Shown piece by piece: positions 1 through 6,142 of a DNA stretch of 7,716 nt. This DNA is from an uncultured Acidobacteriota bacterium (lineage in GTDB: Bacteria; Acidobacteriota; Terriglobia; Terriglobales; Acidobacteriaceae): NCBI GenBank assembly GCA_903832475.1, contig CAILBQ010000265.1, positions 1-7,716 on the forward strand, given 5' to 3'. A program made the position numbers and the translations under genes. The notes under the pieces were generated by a model, which was not told where the DNA came from, ran no database searches, and worked only from the letters and a program-made list of their open reading frames with translations. How positions within the stretch are numbered: position 1 is the first letter of the stretch; each line of letters opens with the position of its first letter.

Positions 1-1458
1 GCACACTGTTGCTCACCATCGCTTTCCATTATTTATGCCAAGAAACCCTTCAAGAAAATTCCGTCGGAGCAGGGACTTGACGAGCTCTTCGTGGGTGGCC
101 GCGAGAATGCCAATCTGCGCCAACGCATGGATCGCAAAAAGCTGGTCAGCTGGCGCAATTTCTTCTTGATCGCCGATCGGGCTTTTCACTGGGTGGAAGC
201 GGTTTACATACGGCCTCTGCGCAAGCTGGCCCTCAAGAAGGCCGAGAAGTGGATGCTGGAACGGTTGGAGATGTCGGATGGCCTTGGCGCCATTTATCCC
301 GCCATGCTGAATGCCATCGTGGCTCTACGCTGCCTGGGCTACTCCGATGACGATCCGCAGGTGATTCGCGCCCGGGACGAGTTTGAAAAACTTGGCATCG
401 AGGACGCCGGACTTTCGGACTTTTCCGAGCCTACTTTCCGTATGCAGCCTTGTATGTCGCCTGTCTGGGACACGGCCTATGCAGTCTTTGTCCTGGGAGA
501 AGCGGGCGTTCCTCGCACCGATCCTCGTCTGCTAAAGGCTGCAGACTGGATGTTGGCCAAAGAAGTGCGACACAAGGGGGACTGGTCGGTGAAGGTGCCG
601 AACGCGGAACCGGGCGGATGGTACTTCGAGTTCAACAATGAGTTTTATCCCGACACCGATGACACGGCGCAGGTTCTTCTGTCATTGAGCAAGGTGGAGA
701 ATCCTCGCGAGCGCTACCAGTACGATGTTGCGCAGCGGGCCATCCATTGGCTCTTCGCCATGCAGTGCCGGAACGGCGGTTGGGGCAGCTTCGACAAAGA
801 CAACACCAAGATGATCTTCCAGTACATTCCCTTCGCCGATCACAACGCGATGCTGGATCCTCCAACGGTCGATATCACCGGGCGCATCCTCGAGATGCTG
901 GCAACCTACGGCTACACGCGCGAAGACAAGCGCGTCGAAAAAGCGATCCAGTTCATCTTTCGCGAACAGGAACCGGACGGCAGCTGGTTCGGCCGCTGGG
1001 GTGTGAATTATCTGTACGGGACGTTCCTGGTGCTGCGTGGTCTGGAAGCGATGGGCATCTGGAATCACGAACCGCAAATTCAACAGGCGGCAGAGTGGAT
1101 TCGCATGGTGCAGAACGCCGATGGCGGCTGGGGCGAGAGCTGCCTTAGCTATGACGATCCCATGCAGCGTGGAGTCGGAACGAGTACGCCATCGCAGACC
1201 GCGTGGGCCATTCTAGGTCTGCTCGCCGCCGGCGACAATCGCAGTGACTCCGTAGCCAAAGGCATTCGATGGTTGATCGATCGGCAGAAGTCGAATGGCG
1301 AATGGGACGAATCCACCGGCGAAGGCGCGACCCGTCAAGCCATCTACACAGGCACAGGATTTCCCCGCGTCTTTTACCTTGCCTATCACATGTATCGCAA
1401 TTACTTCCCGCTGCTGGCGCTGACAACCTATAAGCGGTCGATGGAACCCGCAGCCTGA
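1..1458 (+). CDS. shc: Squalene-hopene cyclase, C-terminal part (5' end outside window)
   Basis: This enzyme cyclises squalene to the pentacyclic hopene/hopanol skeleton and is a monotopic membrane enzyme of the inner membrane. The frame is open from base 1 and gives 485 residues. The catalytic DXDD motif (general acid) is DTDD at fragment residues 218-221 (652-663), preceded by GGWYFEFNNEFYP. Several QW repeats follow: MQCRNGGWGSF near 760-792, EQEPDGSWFGRWG near 967-1005, VQNADGGWGES near 1111-1140, and DRQKSNGEW near 1285-1311. The active-site stretches GRWGVNYLYGT and GTGFPRVFYLAYHMYRNYFP are intact. Family members are about 630-720 residues with DXDD near 375, so roughly 150 or more N-terminal residues are missing because of the window edge, not truncation. 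A GTG at 91 lies inside the conserved protein and is not the start. The gene is followed 53 bases later by hpnH, and it supplies HpnH's substrate. The family assignment is secure. Confidence 0.97.
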   Translation, partial: AHCCSPSLSIIYAKKPFKKIPSEQGLDELFVGGRENANLRQRMDRKKLVSWRNFFLIADRAFHWVEAVYIRPLRKLALKKAEKWMLERLEMSDGLGAIYPAMLNAIVALRCLGYSDDDPQVIRARDEFEKLGIEDAGLSDFSEPTFRMQPCMSPVWDTAYAVFVLGEAGVPRTDPRLLKAADWMLAKEVRHKGDWSVKVPNAEPGGWYFEFNNEFYPDTDDTAQVLLSLSKVENPRERYQYDVAQRAIHWLFAMQCRNGGWGSFDKDNTKMIFQYIPFADHNAMLDPPTVDITGRILEMLATYGYTREDKRVEKAIQFIFREQEPDGSWFGRWGVNYLYGTFLVLRGLEAMGIWNHEPQIQQAAEWIRMVQNADGGWGESCLSYDDPMQRGVGTSTPSQTAWAILGLLAAGDNRSDSVAKGIRWLIDRQKSNGEWDESTGEGATRQAIYTGTGFPRVFYLAYHMYRNYFPLLALTTYKRSMEPAA

Positions 1459-1498
1459 TTCAGGCAGGGACTGTACCGAATTTGCGCCGTAGAGCGCT

Positions 1499-1503
1499 GG
1501 AGG
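1499..1503 (+). promoter_or_regulatory. Ribosome binding site of hpnH
   Basis: A perfect GGAGG lies 8 bases before the ATG at 1512. It is one of the two clear Shine-Dalgarno sequences in the window and fixes the hpnH start. It gives hpnH independent translation initiation after the 53-base gap behind shc. That gap (1459-1511) shows no recognisable promoter or terminator. Confidence 0.8.
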
Positions 1504-1511
1504 TTTGAACG

Positions 1512-2660
1512 ATGGCTGTACCCATCTCCCAGATGTGGACCGTAGCGAGCTATATCGTGAAGAAAAGGCTGAGCGGGCAGAAGAAATATCCGCTCGTGCT
1601 TATGCTGGAGCCGCTGTTTCGCTGCAATCTGGCCTGCGCCGGCTGCGGCAAGGTGCAATATCCGCCTCACATTTTGAAGAAGCAACTCAGCCCTGAGGAA
1701 TGCTTCAAAGCCGTCGACGAGTGCGGCGTTCCGATGGTTTCGCTGCCCGGCGGCGAACCACTATTGCATCCGCAGATCGTCGAGATCGTCGAAGGTCTGG
1801 TTGCACGCAAGAAGTACATTTACCTGTGCACCAATGCATTGGAGCTGAAGCGCCGGATTCACGAATTCACGCCATCGAAGTATCTAACCTTCTCCGTTCA
1901 TCTTGACGGCCAGCGTGAACACCACGACATGTCGGTCTGCCGTGAGGGTGGTTATGACCTCGCAGTAGAAGGCATCAAGGAAGCAGTCAAGCGTGGCTTC
2001 CGCGTTACCACCAATGCCACCTTCTTCGACGGCACCGATCCCAATTCGGTCCGGGCCTTTTTTGACGAAGTCATGTCGATGGGCGTGGAGGGAATCGTGC
2101 TCTCTCCCGGCTACAGCTACGAAAAGGCCCCGGATCAGCAACACTTCCTCGGCCGCGCCAAGACAAGGCGTCTTTTCCGGGCCATTCTTTCCAATCGCAA
2201 GAAGTCCTGGAAGTTCAACATGTCGCCCTTGTTTCTGGAATTCCTGATGGGCAAGCGCAACTACGAGTGCACGGCATGGGGATCACCCGCATACAACATT
2301 TTCGGCTGGCAGAAGCCTTGCTATCTACTGCAGGATGGCTACGCGGAGACGTTCCAGGAGCTGCTCGATACGACAGACTGGAATAACTACGGTACGGCGA
2401 GCGGCAATCCCAAATGCGCGAACTGCATGGTCAGCTGCGGCTACGAGCCCACGGCGGTTTCCGCAGGATTTGGGAGCCTCAGCGGATTCTTCGCCATGGC
2501 CAAGGCTGCGATCTTCAATACGTATGAAGACAAGGGTGCACTCGACTTGCTGAACGATTCTCGTTTCGCAGCGCAGCACGACCGCCTTGAACACATCGTC
2601 AAAGTTGAGAACATCGCTCCTGCTTCACCCGTTGCGCAATTTGAGGAGACCCGCGCATGA
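1512..2660 (+). CDS. hpnH: HpnH, radical SAM adenosylhopane synthase
   Basis: HpnH uses a 5'-deoxyadenosyl radical from S-adenosylmethionine to add adenosine to diploptene, forming adenosylhopane. This is the first step of C35 hopanoid side-chain synthesis. The protein has 382 residues, a normal length. The radical SAM signature CNLACAGC (CX3CX2C; C38, C42, C45) would bind the 4Fe-4S cluster, and a GGEP motif follows near residue 95. The C-terminal half is the HpnH-type extension (DUF3463-like). It carries C253, C270 and a CANCMVSC cluster (C302, C305, C309), which may bind a second metal centre. The start at 1512 is supported by GGAGG 8 bases upstream. The gene follows shc, and its stop overlaps the next gene's start (ATGA, 2657-2660). 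Recognition as HpnH is firm; the role of the C-terminal cysteines is inference. Confidence 0.96.
   Translation: MAVPISQMWTVASYIVKKRLSGQKKYPLVLMLEPLFRCNLACAGCGKVQYPPHILKKQLSPEECFKAVDECGVPMVSLPGGEPLLHPQIVEIVEGLVARKKYIYLCTNALELKRRIHEFTPSKYLTFSVHLDGQREHHDMSVCREGGYDLAVEGIKEAVKRGFRVTTNATFFDGTDPNSVRAFFDEVMSMGVEGIVLSPGYSYEKAPDQQHFLGRAKTRRLFRAILSNRKKSWKFNMSPLFLEFLMGKRNYECTAWGSPAYNIFGWQKPCYLLQDGYAETFQELLDTTDWNNYGTASGNPKCANCMVSCGYEPTAVSAGFGSLSGFFAMAKAAIFNTYEDKGALDLLNDSRFAAQHDRLEHIVKVENIAPASPVAQFEETRA
2643..2648 (+). promoter_or_regulatory. Ribosome binding site inside the end of hpnH
   Basis: GAGGAG lies 8 bases before the ATG at 2657, within the last codons of hpnH. It supports that ATG as the true start of the downstream small protein. 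The strong site combined with the ATGA overlap suggests efficient, coupled expression of that protein with hpnH. Confidence 0.75.
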
Positions 2661-3085
2661 GCCAGCCCACGCATGTTGAGAACGCGGTGAATGTCGATGA
2701 ACTGGAAGTGGTAGACGGCCGCGCATACGAGAATCTTGAGGGCTGGATTCCGGAGCTGGCAAGCGAAGAAGACTTACGTATCGCGCTTGAGAAGGCGTTC
2801 GATTATCGCGGCGATATCTCGTTGACGTTCAAGAACGGTGAAAAGGTTGAGGCGTTCGTATTTAACCGGCAGACCGGCACGGGGCTTTCCGATTCCTGGG
2901 TGCAGTATTTCGCCTCCAACGCTCTCGATAAGCGAAAGGCGAGCTACGCCGACATCGCGCGTATCGAATTCAGTGGCAAGGACCGCGCCGCAGGCAAACA
3001 CTGGGAAGCCTGGCTCCAGAAATACGCCGAAAAGAAGGCAGCTGGTGAGAAGAACATCGCCCTGATGCCAGAGGCGCTTGACTAG
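2657..3085 (+). CDS. Uncharacterised 142-residue protein coupled to hpnH
   Basis: I do not know a function for this protein. It is soluble-looking, with no signal peptide or membrane segment. An acidic N-terminal part (residues 1-45) includes ENLEGWIPELASEEDLRIALEKA. A likely small beta-rich core follows (about 48-107: DYRGDISLTFKNGEKVEAFVF, then YADIARIEFSGKD). The end is a basic helix (AAGKHWEAWLQKYAEKKAAGEK, 111-132). The alternation of short hydrophobic strands resembles small-barrel folds, but that is only an impression. Similar proteins, with an ADIARIEF-(S/T)GKD-AAGK-WEAW-type ending, appear in my memory beside hopanoid genes in other phyla; this could not be checked here. It begins with an ATG overlapping the hpnH stop and has a strong GAGGAG site, so its production is tied to HpnH. 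An accessory or regulatory partner of HpnH is a reasonable inference. Coding status is very likely. Confidence 0.85.
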   Translation: MSQPTHVENAVNVDELEVVDGRAYENLEGWIPELASEEDLRIALEKAFDYRGDISLTFKNGEKVEAFVFNRQTGTGLSDSWVQYFASNALDKRKASYADIARIEFSGKDRAAGKHWEAWLQKYAEKKAAGEKNIALMPEALD

Positions 3086-3087
3086 CT

Positions 3088-3285
3088 GTGGAACTCCACA
3101 CCGTGCAGGAATGCGGCTGCATTGCACTTCCAGAAGACATCCAAGATCAGACTGGTCTTCGCGCCGGAGCCACATTCCGTATGGAAGTGTCCGCTGACGG
3201 AAGCACACTGATCCTGCGGATTCTTGAGGGCGCTGCACCGGCAGATTCGCCGCTGGGAGCGGTCTGCCAAACGCAATCCCGCTGA
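3088..3285 (+). CDS. Orphan AbrB/SpoVT-like swapped-hairpin small protein
   Basis: This is a 65-residue protein starting at GTG two bases after the preceding stop. A possible AGAGG at 3070-3074 is rather distant (13 bases), so translation may rely on coupling. Residues 2-46 match the layout of the AbrB/MazE swapped-hairpin domain: a first strand (LHTVQECGCIALP), a short helix (EDIQDQTGL), the turn RAGATF, and a last strand pair (RMEVSADGSTLILRIL). In typical DNA-binding members the first part reads like GRIVIPKEIR. Here it is GCIALPEDIQ, so the basic residues are replaced by Cys, Glu, Asp and Gln. A polar tail (48-65) follows. No toxin gene is adjacent, so a toxin-antitoxin role is unlikely. 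Family membership is a moderately sure reading from pattern. The function, whether operon regulation or a structural or protein-binding role, is unknown. Confidence 0.72.
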   Translation: MELHTVQECGCIALPEDIQDQTGLRAGATFRMEVSADGSTLILRILEGAAPADSPLGAVCQTQSR

Positions 3286-3306
3286 TTCTAGTAACGTAAG
3301 TTGGGA

Positions 3307-4302
3307 ATGAAGATATTCATTACAGGCGCGACTGGATTTGTGGGCCATCATGTCGCCAGCGAACTTGCCAGCCAAGGCGCCCAATTGCGGATTCTTGTCC
3401 GCAAGTCCAGCAACCTCAGCAATCTCGAAGGCATTGCAGGCGACACCCACATTGGTGATCTCGCCGCGCCTGAAACAATCGCTCCCGCCCTCAAGGGCTG
3501 CGATGCGGTCATGCACGTTGCCGCCGACTACCGTCTCTGGATACCCGATCCGCAAGCCATGTACCGTGCCAACGTCGATGGCACCCGTGAACTCTTGCGG
3601 CTGGCTCGTGAAGCCGGCGTGCGCCGCGTGGTGTATACCTCCAGCGTCGCAACCATGGGTTTCCGTACCGATGGCCTCATTGTCAACGAAGACACTCCGG
3701 TCAGCCTCAACAACATGGTGGGTCACTACAAACGCTCAAAATATCTGGCTGAGCAGGAAGCACTTTCCGCTGCGAAATCCGGTCAGGATGTGATGATTCT
3801 TAATCCCACCACGCCCATTGGATCGCACGACACCAAGCCCACTCCAACGGGTCGAATCTTTGTCGACTTCCTCAATCGCAAATTTCCAGCTTATGTGGAT
3901 ACCGGCCTCAATCTCGTCGACGTCGGCGAGGTTGCCAGGGCGCATTGCGCGGCTCTCGACATCGGGTTACCCGGTCGGCGCTATATTCTCGGTGGCGAAA
4001 ACCTTACCCTCAAGCAGATTCTCGACAAGATGTCTGCAATTACCGGCATCCCATCGCCAACGGTCCAAATACCCTTCGCCGTCGCTGCCACGTACGCCTT
4101 CTTTGAGGAAAACATCACCGGACGCCTGCGCAAGAAAGAACCCCGTGCCACGCTCGAAGAGGTTCGTATGGGGCGGAAGAAAATGTACGCGTCATCTGCA
4201 CGGGCGCAGCAGGAACTTGGTTTCCGCGTAGCTCCGGTGTACCCAGCGATGCGAGAGGCCATCGAGTGGTTTCGATCAAACGGGTACGCACCTCCGTCAT
4301 GA
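3307..4302 (+). CDS. hpnA: HpnA, hopanoid-associated NAD-dependent epimerase/reductase
   Basis: HpnA is a 331-residue extended short-chain dehydrogenase (dihydroflavonol reductase/sugar epimerase-like) found in hopanoid clusters. Its exact reaction is unsettled, and a role in modifying the hopanoid side chain is usually proposed. The N-terminus has the dinucleotide-binding motif TGATGFVG (GXXGXXG, residues 6-13). The catalytic residues are visible as S112/S113 in YTSSVATMG and Y141-X3-K145 in GHYKRSKYLAEQ. The nucleotide-sugar-like NPTTPIGSHDTKPTPTGR follows near 163-180. I chose ATG 3307 because MKIFITGATGFVG is the family's usual beginning. An in-frame TTG at 3301 would add only two residues, and neither start has a clear ribosome site. 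The stop overlaps the hpnG start (ATGA, 4299-4302). The family call is strong; the substrate is not readable from the sequence. Confidence 0.92.
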   Translation: MKIFITGATGFVGHHVASELASQGAQLRILVRKSSNLSNLEGIAGDTHIGDLAAPETIAPALKGCDAVMHVAADYRLWIPDPQAMYRANVDGTRELLRLAREAGVRRVVYTSSVATMGFRTDGLIVNEDTPVSLNNMVGHYKRSKYLAEQEALSAAKSGQDVMILNPTTPIGSHDTKPTPTGRIFVDFLNRKFPAYVDTGLNLVDVGEVARAHCAALDIGLPGRRYILGGENLTLKQILDKMSAITGIPSPTVQIPFAVAATYAFFEENITGRLRKKEPRATLEEVRMGRKKMYASSARAQQELGFRVAPVYPAMREAIEWFRSNGYAPPS

Positions 4303-5018
4303 CAAAAGCAAGCCAACCCCGACCTGTCTTCATCGCTGCATTGCCCGGGGAGATTGCCGGCGTTGTCAGAGGCTGGCAAACGGATGAAAGGCTCCGTGAG
4401 CGCGGAATTCATCTTTTCTGGAATGACCATGCAGTGTTAGCCTGCGCCGGAATGGGAGCTCAAAGAGCTACCCTGGCCGTCGAGGCAGCCCTCGCGCTGG
4501 GGCCGGCCTCCGAATTGATCTCCGTCGGTTGGGCTGGCGCCTGCATCCATCGTCTATCCATAGGGGACGTAGTTTCTCCGGACATCGTCGTCGATGCCAA
4601 GACGGGCGAGCGCTTCTTTCCGTACAAGCATCGCTCGGGTACAGAAGGCATGGAAATCCTGGTGACTGTTCCTAGTCCAGCAGGCATCGCTGAAAAACAA
4701 CGAATCTCGATCAGTTACTACGCCTCAGCCATCGACATGGAGGCAGCTGCAGTCGCCCGTCTTGCCCGCGCTCGAGAGTTGCCGTTTCAGGCGATCAAGG
4801 CGATCTCGGATGCGGCGGATTATGACCTTCCTGATCTTGCCCAATTCACCACAACCACGGGCCACATTCGCGAGGGTGCTTTAGGTCTTCACGTCGCCCT
4901 TCGGCCATCCCTGTGGAAGCCTGTTCTGAGCATGGCCAAGGGAAGTAAACTGGCTGCTGGCAGGTTGAGAGCAGCCATCGAAGACCATATCCAGCAACAC
5001 CGGACACAAAACCCATGA
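4299..5018 (+). CDS. hpnG: HpnG, adenosylhopane nucleosidase/phosphorylase
   Basis: HpnG removes adenine from adenosylhopane to give ribosylhopane (or its 1-phosphate), the second side-chain step after HpnH. The protein has 239 residues. It shows the nucleoside phosphorylase/MTA-SAH nucleosidase pattern: GMGAQRATLAVEAAL then LISVGWAGAC and GDVVSPDIV in the N-terminal half, the ribose-binding DMEAAAVA (D146-A153), and KAISDAAD with the catalytic-type aspartate D171. The in-frame GTG at 4266 was not chosen because it lies deep within hpnA, while ATG 4299 overlaps the hpnA stop exactly (ATGA). There is no clear Shine-Dalgarno, which fits translational re-initiation. Its own stop overlaps the next dehydrogenase start in the same way. 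The soluble fold acting on a membrane lipid is typical of this family. The call is firm. Confidence 0.94.
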   Translation: MTKASQPRPVFIAALPGEIAGVVRGWQTDERLRERGIHLFWNDHAVLACAGMGAQRATLAVEAALALGPASELISVGWAGACIHRLSIGDVVSPDIVVDAKTGERFFPYKHRSGTEGMEILVTVPSPAGIAEKQRISISYYASAIDMEAAAVARLARARELPFQAIKAISDAADYDLPDLAQFTTTTGHIREGALGLHVALRPSLWKPVLSMAKGSKLAAGRLRAAIEDHIQQHRTQNP

Positions 5019-6142
5019 CCACTGCCACAGCTTCCCCAGCTTTGTCACCCAACCCGCGCATTCCGAGCATGATGAAGGCCGCTGTGTACCATGGCGTTCA
5101 TGATGTCCGGGTCGAGACGGTGCCTGTTCCCGAGATCGCTGCCGGCGAAATTCTGATCGAGGTGGCAACATGCGGAATTTGCGGTACGGACCTTAAGAAG
5201 ATTCACACCGGCTCCCACTCCGCTCCGCGTATTTTTGGTCATGAGACGGCCGGCACCATCGCGGCCGTTGGACAAGGTGTGAAGCAGTTTTCTGTCGGCG
5301 ACCGCGTCATGGTTTTCCACCATATTCCCTGCGGTCACTGCTACTACTGTCGGAAGGGAACATACGCCCAGTGTTCGATCTATAAGAAAGTAGGAGTAAC
5401 AGCGGGCTTCGAACCTGCAGGAGGCGGGTTTGCCGGGTACGCGCGTGTCATGGACTGGATTGTGCAAGGCGGCGGGGTAGTCCGCATCCCGGACGGCATA
5501 CCTTTCGAACAAGCAGCTTTTGTCGAGCCGGTCAATACTTGCCTCAAAGGCGTAAAGATGCTGAACCTGCAGCCGGATGAAACGGTTCTCGTCATTGGCC
5601 AGGGACCCATCGGAATCATCCTTGCCACGCTTGCTCTCAAAACGGGTGCGACTGTATTCACCTCCGACCTGTACCCGGAGCGGCATGCGATTGCAGCGTC
5701 GTTCGGCTTACGGAATCCACTCGACGCGCGCGGCGACGTGGCTGGCCAGCTTCGATCGGCAACCGACGGGAGAGGCGCTGACGCTGTGCTGTTGGCCGTT
5801 GGCCACGACGCCCTCATCAGCACTGCAATGGACGCGGTCCGGCCTGGCGGCAAGGTTCAACTCTTTGCCCAGACTCAGCACAGTGACACCATCTTTGATC
5901 CGGGCGCGGTCTGCATGGATGAGAAGACCTTGCTTGGATCGTATTCAGCTTCGGTCGACATCCAGGAGGAAGGCTCTCGGCTGGTCTTTGACGGCTACCA
6001 AAATGGCTTTGATCTTACCCATCTGATCTCACATCGTTTTCCGATCGAGCAAGCAGTCGAGGCAATTGACATCGCCTCGCATCCGACCGCCAATTCGATG
6101 AAGATCATGATCGAGCCGCGCAGTTCAGGGCAAGGCGAATGA
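5015..6142 (+). CDS. Zinc-dependent medium-chain alcohol/polyol dehydrogenase (first of tandem pair)
   Basis: This is a 375-residue cytosolic zinc dehydrogenase of the alcohol/sorbitol/threonine dehydrogenase superfamily. The GroES-like catalytic domain carries the probable catalytic zinc ligands C56 (CGICGTD), H76-E77 (GHE) and E171 (VEPVNTC). The structural zinc site is complete (C106, C109, C112, C120 in PCGHCYYCRKGTYAQC). The Rossmann domain has GQGPIG (195-200) and an aspartate at the end of the second strand (D218, TSDLYPER), which favours NAD(H). The substrate cannot be read from the sequence. It starts at the ATG overlapping the hpnG stop. This gives an 18-residue Ser/Pro/Ala-rich leader before MMKAAVYHG, and M19 (5069) or M20 are alternative starts. 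The strict coupling to hpnG suggests a hopanoid side-chain redox step, for example on ribosylhopane; this is inference. Confidence 0.9.
   Translation: MTTATASPALSPNPRIPSMMKAAVYHGVHDVRVETVPVPEIAAGEILIEVATCGICGTDLKKIHTGSHSAPRIFGHETAGTIAAVGQGVKQFSVGDRVMVFHHIPCGHCYYCRKGTYAQCSIYKKVGVTAGFEPAGGGFAGYARVMDWIVQGGGVVRIPDGIPFEQAAFVEPVNTCLKGVKMLNLQPDETVLVIGQGPIGIILATLALKTGATVFTSDLYPERHAIAASFGLRNPLDARGDVAGQLRSATDGRGADAVLLAVGHDALISTAMDAVRPGGKVQLFAQTQHSDTIFDPGAVCMDEKTLLGSYSASVDIQEEGSRLVFDGYQNGFDLTHLISHRFPIEQAVEAIDIASHPTANSMKIMIEPRSSGQGE
6127..6135 (+). promoter_or_regulatory. Ribosome binding site of the second dehydrogenase
   Basis: AGGGCAAGG sits at the end of the first dehydrogenase gene. Its AGGG part is 8 bases and its AAGG part 3 bases before the ATG at 6139. 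It supports that start over the downstream methionines at 6163 and 6166 and adds to the coupling by the ATGA overlap. Confidence 0.5.

Noticed and set aside
1453..1465. Perfect short inverted repeat GCCTGA-T-TCAGGC across the shc stop codon
   Set aside because: Too short, with a one-base centre, to form a stable hairpin, and no T-run follows, so it is not a terminator. As an operator it is unsupported by a second copy.
3088..3285. Antitoxin of a toxin-antitoxin pair
   Set aside because: The AbrB/MazE-like fold suggests it, but the neighbours are hpnA and a non-toxin-like 142-residue protein, and there is no PIN or MazF-like gene in the window.
3082..3726. 214-codon open frame on the minus strand
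   Set aside because: It is antisense to the AbrB-like gene and hpnA; no recognisable domain and no plausible start context.
4266..4298. Upstream GTG start for hpnG
   Set aside because: It would give a 37-base overlap with hpnA and residues unlike the family; ATG 4299 fits the overlap pattern and the usual N-terminus.
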